64,000 nt of DNA from contig CAYZMM010000002.1 in the NCBI GenBank assembly GCA_964479535.1, positions 248,001 to 312,000 of the forward strand, given 5' to 3'. The stretch comes from S015-6 sp964479535 (lineage in GTDB: Bacteria > Desulfobacterota > DSWW01). Positions 33,123 through 42,919 of the stretch are shown here, piece after piece (position 1 is the stretch's first letter; every line of letters begins with the position of its first letter). The notes under the pieces are model-generated. The model saw only the letters and a list, made by a program, of their open reading frames with translations, did no database searches and had not been told where the DNA came from. The position numbers and the translations under genes are program-made.

Positions 33123-34592
33123 GTGTCTATGATGATCCAGAAAAAGCGGGCGTGTCTTCTGACCATTCTGTGTCTCCTCGGGGGCTCTTCCGGTCTCTTT
33201 TCGAGCCCTTCCTCCGCTGCCACCTTAGGGGGAACGGTCCGGCTCACCCTGGGGCAGCAGGTGGTCCTCGACGTCCCGGCGCCGCTGGAGCAGGTGGCCA
33301 TCGGAGACCCGAAGGTGGTGGATGTGAAGCTCATCTCCGAGGGCCGTCAGATCCTGATCACCGCCGTCGGCCGGGGCACGACCGACGTCCTGACCTGGGA
33401 CATGTACGGGAAGCAGTCCTCCACAGTCGTGCAGGTGATCCTGAAGGACGTCCGGCTGATCCGGAACGAGGTGCAGGGCATCCTCGGGGATATCGAGGGG
33501 GTCGAGGTCCGTGTGGTGGGGGAACGGGTCGTGATCGACGGCGAGGTCTACACCCGGCGGGACTTCGACCGGATCAAGACGGTGGCGGACATCTACCCGA
33601 ACGAGGTGACCATGCTGGCCCGGATGAGCTCCTCGGTGACGCGCCTGATCGCCTCGGAGATCAACCGAAGTCTCATCAAGAACGGGTATGCGGATGTGCG
33701 GGCCGAGGGGATCGGCAGCAAGATCTTTCTGGAGGGGACCGTGCTCAAGCAGGACGATCTGGCCACGATCGACACCCTGTCCGGCGCCTACTTCGACACC
33801 TGCGTGAATCTGGTCCGGGTGGGCGGAGTGGCCGAGGATCTCGTGCTCATCGATATCCACTTCGTGGAGCTGGGCAGGGATATCCTGAAGAAGGTGGGCG
33901 TGAGCTGGGACGACTCGGCCCGGTTCGAGGTCTCCAGCATCCAGTACACGATCGACCTGGTCCAGTCCGGTGCGGACACGGGGCGCATCCAGCTCGAAGC
34001 GGGCAGGAATTTCGGCGCCAACCTGGATCTGCTCGACTCGAAGTCCATTGCACGGGTGCTCGCCAACCCGCGACTCGTCTGCAAGAGCGGGGAAGAGGCG
34101 GAATTCGTGGCGGGGGGCGAGATTCCGATCGTCCTGATCCTTGCGGACCGGGCGGTGGTGGAGTACAAGCGGTACGGCATCATCCTGAAGGTCTCCCCCC
34201 TCGCCCACAGGGACGGGCGTGTCTCGGCCAGCGTGGCGGCGGAGAACTCCGCCCTCGACTTCTCGGTGCAGGTGAACGATTATCCGGGGCTGACGACCCG
34301 CGCCGTGAACACCTACGTCACCCTGGACAAGGACAAGGTTCTCGTCCTCTCCGGCCTCGTGGACCAGGTGGATGCGAAGGGCGTGGACAAGGTGCCTGTG
34401 ATCGGCAGTTTCCCGGTTCTGGGAGAGCTGTTCAAATCGAGGGACTTCACGAACCAAAACAGCGAGCTGGTCATCTTTCTCACCGCAAACCTGATGAGCC
34501 CGGAAGCACAGAGAAACCGGGAAATGCTGCAGGACATCGAGCGAAGGTACGATGCGGTCGGGGAGAAGATCGAGCTCGACGCCTTTGACTGA
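33123..34592 (+). CDS. cpaC: Tad secretin CpaC/RcpA
   Basis: 489 residues. Signal peptide (ACLLTILCLLGGSSGLFSS), N-terminal pilus-assembly domain (VRLTLGQQVVLDVPAPLEQVAIGDPKVVDV in pieces), BON-like segment near residues 95-160, then the secretin domain: LANPRLVCKSGEEAEFVAGGEIPIV in pieces, VSPLAHRDGRVSASVAAE, RAVNTYVTLDKDKVLVLSGL, PVIGSFPVLGELFKSR, ELVIFLTANLM. It forms the outer-membrane channel for the Flp pilus. Start: GTG at 33123 or ATG at 33129/33132; no good Shine-Dalgarno. TadZ/CpaE, normally next, is missing. Confidence 0.93.
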   Translation: MSMMIQKKRACLLTILCLLGGSSGLFSSPSSAATLGGTVRLTLGQQVVLDVPAPLEQVAIGDPKVVDVKLISEGRQILITAVGRGTTDVLTWDMYGKQSSTVVQVILKDVRLIRNEVQGILGDIEGVEVRVVGERVVIDGEVYTRRDFDRIKTVADIYPNEVTMLARMSSSVTRLIASEINRSLIKNGYADVRAEGIGSKIFLEGTVLKQDDLATIDTLSGAYFDTCVNLVRVGGVAEDLVLIDIHFVELGRDILKKVGVSWDDSARFEVSSIQYTIDLVQSGADTGRIQLEAGRNFGANLDLLDSKSIARVLANPRLVCKSGEEAEFVAGGEIPIVLILADRAVVEYKRYGIILKVSPLAHRDGRVSASVAAENSALDFSVQVNDYPGLTTRAVNTYVTLDKDKVLVLSGLVDQVDAKGVDKVPVIGSFPVLGELFKSRDFTNQNSELVIFLTANLMSPEAQRNREMLQDIERRYDAVGEKIELDAFD

Positions 34593-34666
34593 GCCCCCGG
34601 GACTCGACCGGGGCCATGTGTCGGCGGGTTCGCCTTGCCCCCCTGCCGGCGGAACGGACATTCAGC

Positions 34667-36301
<1,635 letters not shown>

Positions 36302-36318
36302 GGGAGGGTGAGGACGGC

Positions 36319-37182
36319 ATGCCCGAGTTCGTCTATGTGATCCTGATCTACATCATCACCTTCCTGACCATCGCGATCGTGGCGAACTTCGTAGCAGGCG
36401 CGGGCCGGGCACTCTTCCGGCACTACCAGAGCCGGTATCTGCAGAGCGTGAGCCGGACCCTGGAGACCATGTTCATCTTCCTGAACCCGAGGCGCATCCT
36501 GAACGTGAGCATCCTGATCATGTGCCTGGTCTTCATTTTCACCCTCACGATCACCCGGCTCAACGTCGTTCTCTCCGTGATCATGGCCCTCGTCGGCCTG
36601 CTCGTGCCCCGAATCCTGCTGAGCTATTACGTTCGGAAGAGGCGTCGAACCTTCGAGCTCCAGTTCGTGCAGGGGCTGGACTTCCTGTCCAGCTCGATGA
36701 AGGCCGGCCTCTCCTTCGTGCAGGCCCTGGAGAGCCTGGTCGAGAATTCCACGCCCCCCCTGTCGCAGGAATTCGATCTTCTGCTGCGGGAGTATCGGAT
36801 CGGCATTCCCCTGAACGAAGCGCTCCAGAACCTGGCCCGGCGCGTGGAGAGCGAGGAGTTGAACTTGATGGTCTTCTCCACGATCATCACCCGGGAGTTG
36901 GGCGGGGACATCTCGGAGATCTTCGATCATCTTGCCGAGGTGATCCGGTCCCGGCACCGGGTCATGGAGCGGGTGGACACCCTGACCGCGCAGGGAAGGC
37001 TCCAGGCCATGGTCTGCGGGGCCATTCCTTTCATCCTCTACGGGATCCTGTTTCTGTGGCAGCCGGAGTACATGCAACCCCTCTTCGACTCGAATGTGGG
37101 CCGGGTCGCCATCTACGCGGTGATCCTCTTTCAAGTCATGGTGATTCTGATCGTCCGTCGCATGGTCAACATCAGGGTGTAG
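36319..37182 (+). CDS. tadB: Tad pilus inner-membrane protein TadB
   Basis: 287 residues. Three or four hydrophobic segments (VYVILIYIITFLTIAIVANFV in pieces at the N-terminus, ILIMCLVFIFTLTITRL, VVLSVIMALVGLLVPRILL, FILYGILFLW, VAIYAVILFQVMVILIV) and the T2SF (GspF-like) domain at about residues 115-240: FVQGLDFLSSSMKAGLSFVQALE, REYRIGIPLNEALQNLARR, ELGGDISEIFDHLAEVIR. TadB and TadC form the membrane platform on which CpaF acts. 17 bp after cpaF and 2 bp before tadC. Confidence 0.93.
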   Translation: MPEFVYVILIYIITFLTIAIVANFVAGAGRALFRHYQSRYLQSVSRTLETMFIFLNPRRILNVSILIMCLVFIFTLTITRLNVVLSVIMALVGLLVPRILLSYYVRKRRRTFELQFVQGLDFLSSSMKAGLSFVQALESLVENSTPPLSQEFDLLLREYRIGIPLNEALQNLARRVESEELNLMVFSTIITRELGGDISEIFDHLAEVIRSRHRVMERVDTLTAQGRLQAMVCGAIPFILYGILFLWQPEYMQPLFDSNVGRVAIYAVILFQVMVILIVRRMVNIRV

Positions 37183-37184
37183 CG

Positions 37185-38090
37185 ATGTCCTGGTATCCGC
37201 TCTTCTTCTACTCGCTCAGCTTCAGCGCCGCGTGCTTCTTCGCCTACGGCGCCTACCGGGTGATCAAGGACATCCAGCAGGTTCCCATCGAGGAGGAGGG
37301 ATGGCTCGGAAGCGTGGGGGAATCGAGCATACGGGGCAACCCCCTGTTCCGCCTCATGATGTTCGTGGTCCAGCTTCTGGCCCGCATGAACGTGAACTGG
37401 AACCTCGGTGCCTATGAAATCATGCTCAAGAAGAAGCTGGATGCGGCCGGCCGGCCCTGGGACCTCAAGCCGGCCGAGTATCTGGGGATCAAAGAGGCGA
37501 GTGCCATCCTCTTCGGCCTGCTCGCCTTCGGGATCTACCTGCTCGCCCCGGGGTTCTCTCCCGCCCTGATCCTCCTGGTGGGGGTGCTCGGCTTCATCCT
37601 TCCGAACGCCTTTGTGAACAAGCGGATCAAGGAGCGGCAGCTCTCCATTCTGCAGGACCTTCCCTTCTGCTGCGACCTGCTGACCCTGGCCGTGGAGGCG
37701 GGGCTGGACTTCGGCACCGCCCTGGAGCGGGTCGTGGCGAACGGGCCGCCCGGGCCGCTGCGGGACGAGTTTCACATGGTCGTGCAGGAAACGAAGATCG
37801 GCAAGACCCGGCGAGAGGCCTTGACGGATTTCGCCGATAGGGTCCAGATGCAGGAGATAAGCAACTTCGTCGGATCGATCATCCAGGCGGATCGGATGGG
37901 AACCGGCTTCGCAGCGGTTCTGCGAATCCAGTCCGGCCAGATTCGGGGCAGCCGGTTCGAACGGGCGGAAAAGGCGGCGCAGAGGGTTCCCGTGAAGATC
38001 CTCTTTCCGATCATCATCGCGAACCTGCTGTCCATCGCGATCATCCTGGTGATTCCGCTTCTGAGCGCCATCAGTGACATCGGCCTCTAG
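37185..38090 (+). CDS. tadC: Tad pilus inner-membrane protein TadC
   Basis: 301 residues. Hydrophobic segments near residues 3-20, 95-115, 120-140 and 280-300, and a T2SF domain: ILQDLPFCCDLLTLAVEAGLDFGTALERVV in pieces, VQETKIGKTRREALTDFADRV, IIQADRMGTGFAAVLRIQSGQIR. Partner of TadB. Starts 2 bp after the tadB stop, so coupled translation is likely. Confidence 0.92.
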   Translation: MSWYPLFFYSLSFSAACFFAYGAYRVIKDIQQVPIEEEGWLGSVGESSIRGNPLFRLMMFVVQLLARMNVNWNLGAYEIMLKKKLDAAGRPWDLKPAEYLGIKEASAILFGLLAFGIYLLAPGFSPALILLVGVLGFILPNAFVNKRIKERQLSILQDLPFCCDLLTLAVEAGLDFGTALERVVANGPPGPLRDEFHMVVQETKIGKTRREALTDFADRVQMQEISNFVGSIIQADRMGTGFAAVLRIQSGQIRGSRFERAEKAAQRVPVKILFPIIIANLLSIAIILVIPLLSAISDIGL

Positions 38091-38131
38091 CAGGCCTCTG
38101 CGAGCGGGCCTGCCGGCGGCGACCGAAGGAC

Positions 38132-38530
38132 ATGAGCTTCAGGATTCGAAACGTCACGAAGAGCACGGTGGTTTGCGAAGAGGCCTCCATGGCGGACAGC
38201 TTCTGGAAGCGGGCGAAAGGCCTGATGTTCCGGAAGGGCTGGAGGGGCTTGGACGGACTCCTGCTCTCCCCCTGCGGGTCGATCCACACCCTGGGGATGC
38301 GCATGAAGATCGACATCTGCTTTCTGGACAACGAGCACAGGGTCGTGAAGACGGTGGGTTCCCTCGGACCCTGGCGGTCCGCCCACGGGGGACGGAACGG
38401 CCATGCAACCCTGGAGTTGCCTGCAGGCACCCTGGAGCAAACCCGGACAGGGGCCGGGGACCTTCTGGCACTGGATCAACAAGTCGAGGGGCAGACGACC
38501 GCTGTCCCCGTTGAGGGTCGAACATGTTGA
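38132..38530 (+). CDS. DUF192 protein of the Tad locus
   Basis: 132 residues, DUF192/COG1430. Family pattern: RAKGLMFRKGWRGLDGLLLSPCGSIHTLGMRMKIDICFLD in pieces, with the conserved R-x-x-GLM and the IHT-x-GM that replaces the usual FWMKNT. No signal peptide, so it should be cytoplasmic. It lies between tadC and the FHA membrane proteins and overlaps the next start by 7 bp, so it belongs to the operon. The biochemical role of DUF192 is unknown. A second, exported DUF192 protein lies next to the gsp operon (60868). Confidence 0.85.
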   Translation: MSFRIRNVTKSTVVCEEASMADSFWKRAKGLMFRKGWRGLDGLLLSPCGSIHTLGMRMKIDICFLDNEHRVVKTVGSLGPWRSAHGGRNGHATLELPAGTLEQTRTGAGDLLALDQQVEGQTTAVPVEGRTC

Positions 38531-39717
38531 CCTCGGTACAGTTCACGATCGTAGAAGGACCGGACGAGGGGACTCGCTACGAGTTTCGCCAGAAGGAGAT
38601 CCAGGTCGGGAGCGATTTCACCAACGATCTCATTCTGAGCCATGCGGAGATCGCACCGCAGCATTTTCGGATCGTAGAGGAGAAGGACGAGATCTTTCTC
38701 GAGGACCTCGGTCAGGGAGGCGGCATCAAGCTGAACGGCCTGTTCGTCTCCCGGGGGCCCCTGCACAACGGAGACGAACTGCAGGCCGGGCCTTACGTGT
38801 TCCACATCTCCCTGCTGCGGGAGGAGATCACGGATGAGTTCATACAGGGCCTTCAGGTTCTGGAGGGGACCGGTGGAAGGCCGTCCCCCTTCAAAAGGCC
38901 GCCGGTGCTGGCCCTGTTGAGTGTGCTGCTCGTGGTCCTGGTCTACTCCGCGGTCCGGCTGGCCATGACCGAGAGGGAAGGCGAGGACCTTTCCGACACA
39001 GGGCCGCTGTCCCTGCCGGTTCAGGAAATCATCGGCCACAAGGTGGGTGGAAAGAACTACGTGGACAAGGCGGAGTTCACCTTTTTCGCGCAGAAGCCGA
39101 AGTACCGGCTTCGATACATGCCCGGGTACATCCGTTACCCCCAGCTCGTGGGAATCTACCTGAACGACGAGAAGCTGGCGGACGTGCCGCTGACGATCGA
39201 CCGCTGGGCGGACGAGCACGTCTGGGTGGACATCCCCGGCACGGTGTTGAAGGTAGGCGAAGTCAACACGATCCGTTTCGACAACCGGAGGAATCCTCCG
39301 GAGAAGACCCGCTGGGGCATCCGGGAAATCTCCATCCACGAAGTCCCCATACCCAAGTGCGATGTGGAGGTGGCCCAGAGGTATCTTCGCCTTTCGAACG
39401 AGAAGTACGAGGAACGGCGGATCAACGATCCGAACCTGCACGCGGCCATCCAGTACCTGAAGGAGGGCCTCGAGTACGTCATCGCCTGCGAGGAAGCCGA
39501 TGTCCGGGAGGTCCTTCTCGAGACGAAGGAGCGGTACGAGGCGGAGCTGCAGGGCAAGTACGAGGATTATCTGTTCAACACGAAGAAGTTCCTGAAGTTG
39601 AAGGATCTGGATGCGGCCGAGATCGAGCTGCAGAACATCATCAGCCACATCCCGGACGAGTCGGACCGAAGGCACAGGGCGGCGCGGGATCTGCTGGAGA
39701 AGCTGGACAGAAGATGA
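38524..39717 (+). CDS. FHA-domain single-span membrane protein
   Basis: 397 residues. Residues about 5-98 are an FHA fold (EIQVGSDFTNDLIL, APQHFRIVEE, IKLNGLFV); 127-147 are one transmembrane helix (VLALLSVLLVVLVYSAVRL); 160-275 a probable periplasmic beta domain (VDIPGTVLKVGEVNTIRFDN); the rest is helical and TPR-like (AQRYLRLSNEKYEERR to DLLEKLDRR). The FHA lacks the binding-site residues (GS for GR, A-P-Q-H for S-R-x-H), so phosphothreonine binding is unlikely. This topology equals that of type III secretion YscD/PrgH inner-ring proteins. Overlaps the DUF192 gene. Not a known Tad component. Confidence 0.75.
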   Translation: MLTSVQFTIVEGPDEGTRYEFRQKEIQVGSDFTNDLILSHAEIAPQHFRIVEEKDEIFLEDLGQGGGIKLNGLFVSRGPLHNGDELQAGPYVFHISLLREEITDEFIQGLQVLEGTGGRPSPFKRPPVLALLSVLLVVLVYSAVRLAMTEREGEDLSDTGPLSLPVQEIIGHKVGGKNYVDKAEFTFFAQKPKYRLRYMPGYIRYPQLVGIYLNDEKLADVPLTIDRWADEHVWVDIPGTVLKVGEVNTIRFDNRRNPPEKTRWGIREISIHEVPIPKCDVEVAQRYLRLSNEKYEERRINDPNLHAAIQYLKEGLEYVIACEEADVREVLLETKERYEAELQGKYEDYLFNTKKFLKLKDLDAAEIELQNIISHIPDESDRRHRAARDLLEKLDRR

Positions 39718-39771
39718 TAAAAATAGAGGGCAAAGGACTGCAACCTCGAATTGCCTGAGGGTGTGAGCGGG

Positions 39772-41514
39772 ATGCAGGACGAGGACAGACAGAAAAGCGA
39801 AGGACGCGCACTCCTTTTTCAGCTGCGGGGGGAGCAGGCGGGCTCGGCACGCCCGCTGCCGAGGGGTGTCTTCCGGATCGGTGCGACCGACGACAACGAC
39901 CTCGTTCTCAAGGATCGGGACGTTCAGCCGCAACAGCTGGAGATCAGCTTCACCGAAGGTCGGTTCGTGCTGAAGAGCCTCTCCACCGAGGGGTCCGTGT
40001 TTCTGAACGGCGAACCCTTTGAAGAGGCGACTCTGCAGAAGGGCGATATCCTCACTGTCGGGGAATCCATGTTCCGTTACGTGGATACGGGGGAGACCCT
40101 GAGCCAGGAGGACCTTTGGCGGCCTGTGGGGGGAAAGCAGGGCCTCGCCGGCCAGAAGAAGGCCCCCATCCGTCGCATCCCCTTCCTTCTGGTGCTCATT
40201 CTCGTCGCGGCGGGCGCGGTGGCGATCATTCTCTTCAATCAGGGAACCGAGGAACAACGAACGCTGGAGAAGACGTCGGGAAAGCTCACCGATCTGGAAA
40301 AGCCGGTGGACCGCGAGGAGATCAAGGTTCGCTACGAAAACGGCAAGGACCTGCTTGCAGCACGCCGCTGGGACGAGGCGATCTTGGTCTTCGAGGAAAT
40401 ACGCAAGAAGATGCCGAACTTCATGGACGTGGAGAGTCTCTATCAGGAGGCCCTGCGGGAGAGCCAGTACGTGGACATCCTGAACCAGGGAAAGGGCCTG
40501 GTGATGGAGAACGAGCTGATCGATGCCACGGAGCAGATGGAACAGGTTCCCAAGCAGAGCGTCTATTATCGCGAGGCGGAACGGCTTGTCCGGGAAATCG
40601 AAGATATGATCCTGGAGCAGAGGCTCCGGGCCGCCGGAGAGGCCCTGGCGAGGCAGGATTGGTCCTTTGCGAAGCGCGAGGCGGAAGCGATCCTTGCCAA
40701 GTACCCGAACAACAAGGATGCCCGTCGCATCGTTCTGGAGGCGAGGCTCCTGCAGAGGCAGCTCGCGGACAAGAAGTCGGGTGTGCACACGGCCTGGTCC
40801 CCCCGGCGGCCCGCAGTGCCGGTGCGGTCCGCTACCCCCGTGACGCCGCAGCGGGACGAGCCTGCTTCGAGCACCCCGACCGAGGCGAAGCCTTCGAAGC
40901 CGCCGGTCCGTTCCGGGCCGAAGAGGGGGACGGCGAGCTGGTACATCCAGAATGCAGTGGACGCCTATCGAAGAGGCGAGCCCGAGAGATCCCTTGCCTC
41001 CCTGGAGAAGGTGAAGAACGGCTCCAGAGCGGGCGATGCAAGAGCTCTCGCAGAAGACGTGCAATCCGCGATGACCTGCTTCGAGCAGGCGACGACCCTC
41101 CAGCGGGAAGGGCGCATCTCCGAGGCCCTGGACGTCTGGAACCGATTCCTGGAAAGCGATCGGAACATCTCCGGAAGCCGTGGGGGCAACTACTTTCGGC
41201 GGGCCTCTGCGTCGCTGTCAAGCATCTACTACGAAAGGGGCCGGAGGGAATTCGACCGGGGGAATCCGATCGGGGCGGCCCTGTTCTGGAAGATGGGCAG
41301 AAAGATCGATCCAGGCGACAAGGCCCTGAAGCAGGCGTTCGATCAACTCGACGAAGTGGGGCGCAGGATCTATCGGGAAGGATATTCCCTCCAGGAAATC
41401 AACATCGATCAGGCGATGGAGAAGTGGCGCCAAGTCCTGATGATTCTCCTCCCAAGCCATCCCTACTACAAGAAGGCGAAGAAACGTATCGACCGATACG
41501 CGGAACGGCCCTGA
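39772..41514 (+). CDS. FHA-domain single-span membrane protein with helical repeats
   Basis: 580 residues from the ATG at 39772 (a TTG seven codons upstream is possible). N-terminal FHA fold at about 13-105 (VFRIGATDDNDLVL, PQQLEISF, VFLNGEPF), one transmembrane helix at about 136-156 (PFLLVLILVAAGAVAIILF), then about 420 residues of TPR-like helices (YENGKDLLAARRWDEAILVFEEIRKKMP in pieces, AVDAYRRGEPERSLASLEKV) split by a P/S/T-rich linker near 375-405. The FHA has lost all binding residues, even the histidine. It is the last gene of the Tad operon and a likely scaffold or a TadD-like replacement; this is inference. Confidence 0.75.
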   Translation: MQDEDRQKSEGRALLFQLRGEQAGSARPLPRGVFRIGATDDNDLVLKDRDVQPQQLEISFTEGRFVLKSLSTEGSVFLNGEPFEEATLQKGDILTVGESMFRYVDTGETLSQEDLWRPVGGKQGLAGQKKAPIRRIPFLLVLILVAAGAVAIILFNQGTEEQRTLEKTSGKLTDLEKPVDREEIKVRYENGKDLLAARRWDEAILVFEEIRKKMPNFMDVESLYQEALRESQYVDILNQGKGLVMENELIDATEQMEQVPKQSVYYREAERLVREIEDMILEQRLRAAGEALARQDWSFAKREAEAILAKYPNNKDARRIVLEARLLQRQLADKKSGVHTAWSPRRPAVPVRSATPVTPQRDEPASSTPTEAKPSKPPVRSGPKRGTASWYIQNAVDAYRRGEPERSLASLEKVKNGSRAGDARALAEDVQSAMTCFEQATTLQREGRISEALDVWNRFLESDRNISGSRGGNYFRRASASLSSIYYERGRREFDRGNPIGAALFWKMGRKIDPGDKALKQAFDQLDEVGRRIYREGYSLQEINIDQAMEKWRQVLMILLPSHPYYKKAKKRIDRYAERP

Positions 41515-41830
41515 TGGTTGCCCCTCCCATGGCCAGGCGAGGGACACCCGTAGCGCGGCCGTGCTCTGGGTTTCCCTCTCCGATTCGTTTGGGCTCCGTG
41601 TTCCGGCAACATAGTCACTCGTCCCCTGCTGCGGCGCGAAGGCGCCGGAGGCGTGTGCAACGATTCGCACCTGGGGACTCGGGAAGCCTCCACGAGTCGC
41701 CCTGCACGAATCTCCGAGGGAAACCCAGAGCACGGCCACGGAACAGCCGTGCCCCCGGCACATAGGGACGGTCGTCCGGCAACCCGCTTGATCCATCTCC
41801 ATTTGCAAAGGAACGTCCTGCGAGTTAAAA
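41515..41830. repeat. intergenic inverted-repeat element
   Basis: A 316-bp gap without a gene. Two arms at 41557-41588 and 41706-41737 are inverted copies matching at 29 of 32 positions (22 in a row, GGCCGTGCTCTGGGTTTCCC in the left arm), 117 bp apart. Further short palindromes lie inside (GCACGGC...GCCGTGC at 41729-41751). No transposase. It may be a non-autonomous mobile element or a large hairpin ending the Tad operon. Confidence 0.7.
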
Positions 41831-41875
41831 ATGTTCAGAGACCGGCGACCTCGGGAGGAGAGGGAGACATTGCCC

Positions 41876-42895
41876 ATGAGGCTGGAGCGGGCCGTGGAGG
41901 CGACCGCGCCCACGAGGATCGATCTGGCGGGCGGAACCGTGGATCTGTGGCCTCTCTATCTGTTTCATTCGGATGCGGTTACCGTGAACGCGGCCATCGA
42001 TCTGTGCCAGCGGGTCCGGGTGGCACCTGCCAAGGCGAGAACCGTCCGGATCATCGATCGCAACGCCGACCGGACGCTGGAGTGGAAGGTGCGGGAGACC
42101 CCCCCGGGCCATCCGGGATATGAGCTCTTCGGGCAGGTGCTTCGGCATTTTTCGGGACATCAGGGCTTGCATATCGAGTTTCAGTCCGACGCTCCCCGAG
42201 GTGCGGGGCTGGCCGGGTCCTCTGCTTTGCTGGTGGCGCTTTGCGGCGCCCTGATCAGGAGCGCAAGAAAGGGAATACGGCGAGACCGCTTCCTCGAGCT
42301 GGTCCGGGACATCGAGACGCGCCTGATCAGGGTGCCCGCCGGCACGCAGGACTACTACCCGGCCCTCTGGGGGGGCGTCCAGGCCCTCTGGTGGAGGCCG
42401 GGAGAGGTCGTACGCGAGCCTCTGCCGGCCCTCCCGCATGAGCTGGAAAAGCGTCTCCTGCTCGTATACACGGGCACTTCCCGTCACTCGGGCACGAACA
42501 ACTGGGAGGTGTTCAAGACGCACCTGGACGGAGACCGAAGGGTGCACCGGCTCTTCGAAAAGATCGCCGGAGCCGGACGGGAGATGGCCCAGTCACTGAA
42601 GAGAGGCGACTTCGTGGCCGCGGGAAGCGCGATGGAGGTCGAGGCGGAGGCCCGGAAAAGGCTCTTTCCGGGAATCGTGACCCCTGGGATCCGGTCCCTG
42701 GAGAGGGCCGTGAGGCGGACCGGCGCGATCGCCACGAAGGTATGCGGCGCAGGAGGGGGAGGATGTGTGGTGATCTACGTGTATCCGGAGGACATGGACC
42801 GGTGCCGTGCGAAGGTGAGGGCCCTGGGATTCCGGGATCTCCCTTTCAAGATCCAGAGAAAAGGACTATCCTTTCAAAGAGCGGGGTTTCATTAA
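41876..42895 (+). CDS. GHMP-family sugar kinase (HddA-like)
   Basis: 339 residues from the ATG at 41876, which has AGGGAG 9 bp before it; the frame opens 15 codons earlier. GHMP kinase marks: TAPTRIDLAGGTVDLWPLY at the N-terminus, the ATP loop PRGAGLAGSSALLVALCGA, QDYYPALWGG, and motif 3 TKVCGAGGGGCVVIYV. The closest family type is D-glycero-D-manno-heptose 7-phosphate kinase and related LPS or capsule sugar kinases, but the substrate cannot be fixed from the sequence. First gene of a four-gene plus-strand group after the repeat. Confidence 0.85.
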   Translation: MRLERAVEATAPTRIDLAGGTVDLWPLYLFHSDAVTVNAAIDLCQRVRVAPAKARTVRIIDRNADRTLEWKVRETPPGHPGYELFGQVLRHFSGHQGLHIEFQSDAPRGAGLAGSSALLVALCGALIRSARKGIRRDRFLELVRDIETRLIRVPAGTQDYYPALWGGVQALWWRPGEVVREPLPALPHELEKRLLLVYTGTSRHSGTNNWEVFKTHLDGDRRVHRLFEKIAGAGREMAQSLKRGDFVAAGSAMEVEAEARKRLFPGIVTPGIRSLERAVRRTGAIATKVCGAGGGGCVVIYVYPEDMDRCRAKVRALGFRDLPFKIQRKGLSFQRAGFH

Positions 42896-42919
42896 CATAC
42901 ACCACGAGGGCTTCTTTCT

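Noticed and set aside
38476..41064. An 862-codon open frame on the minus strand
   Set aside because: Antisense to the two FHA proteins, which have clear transmembrane helices and FHA patterns.
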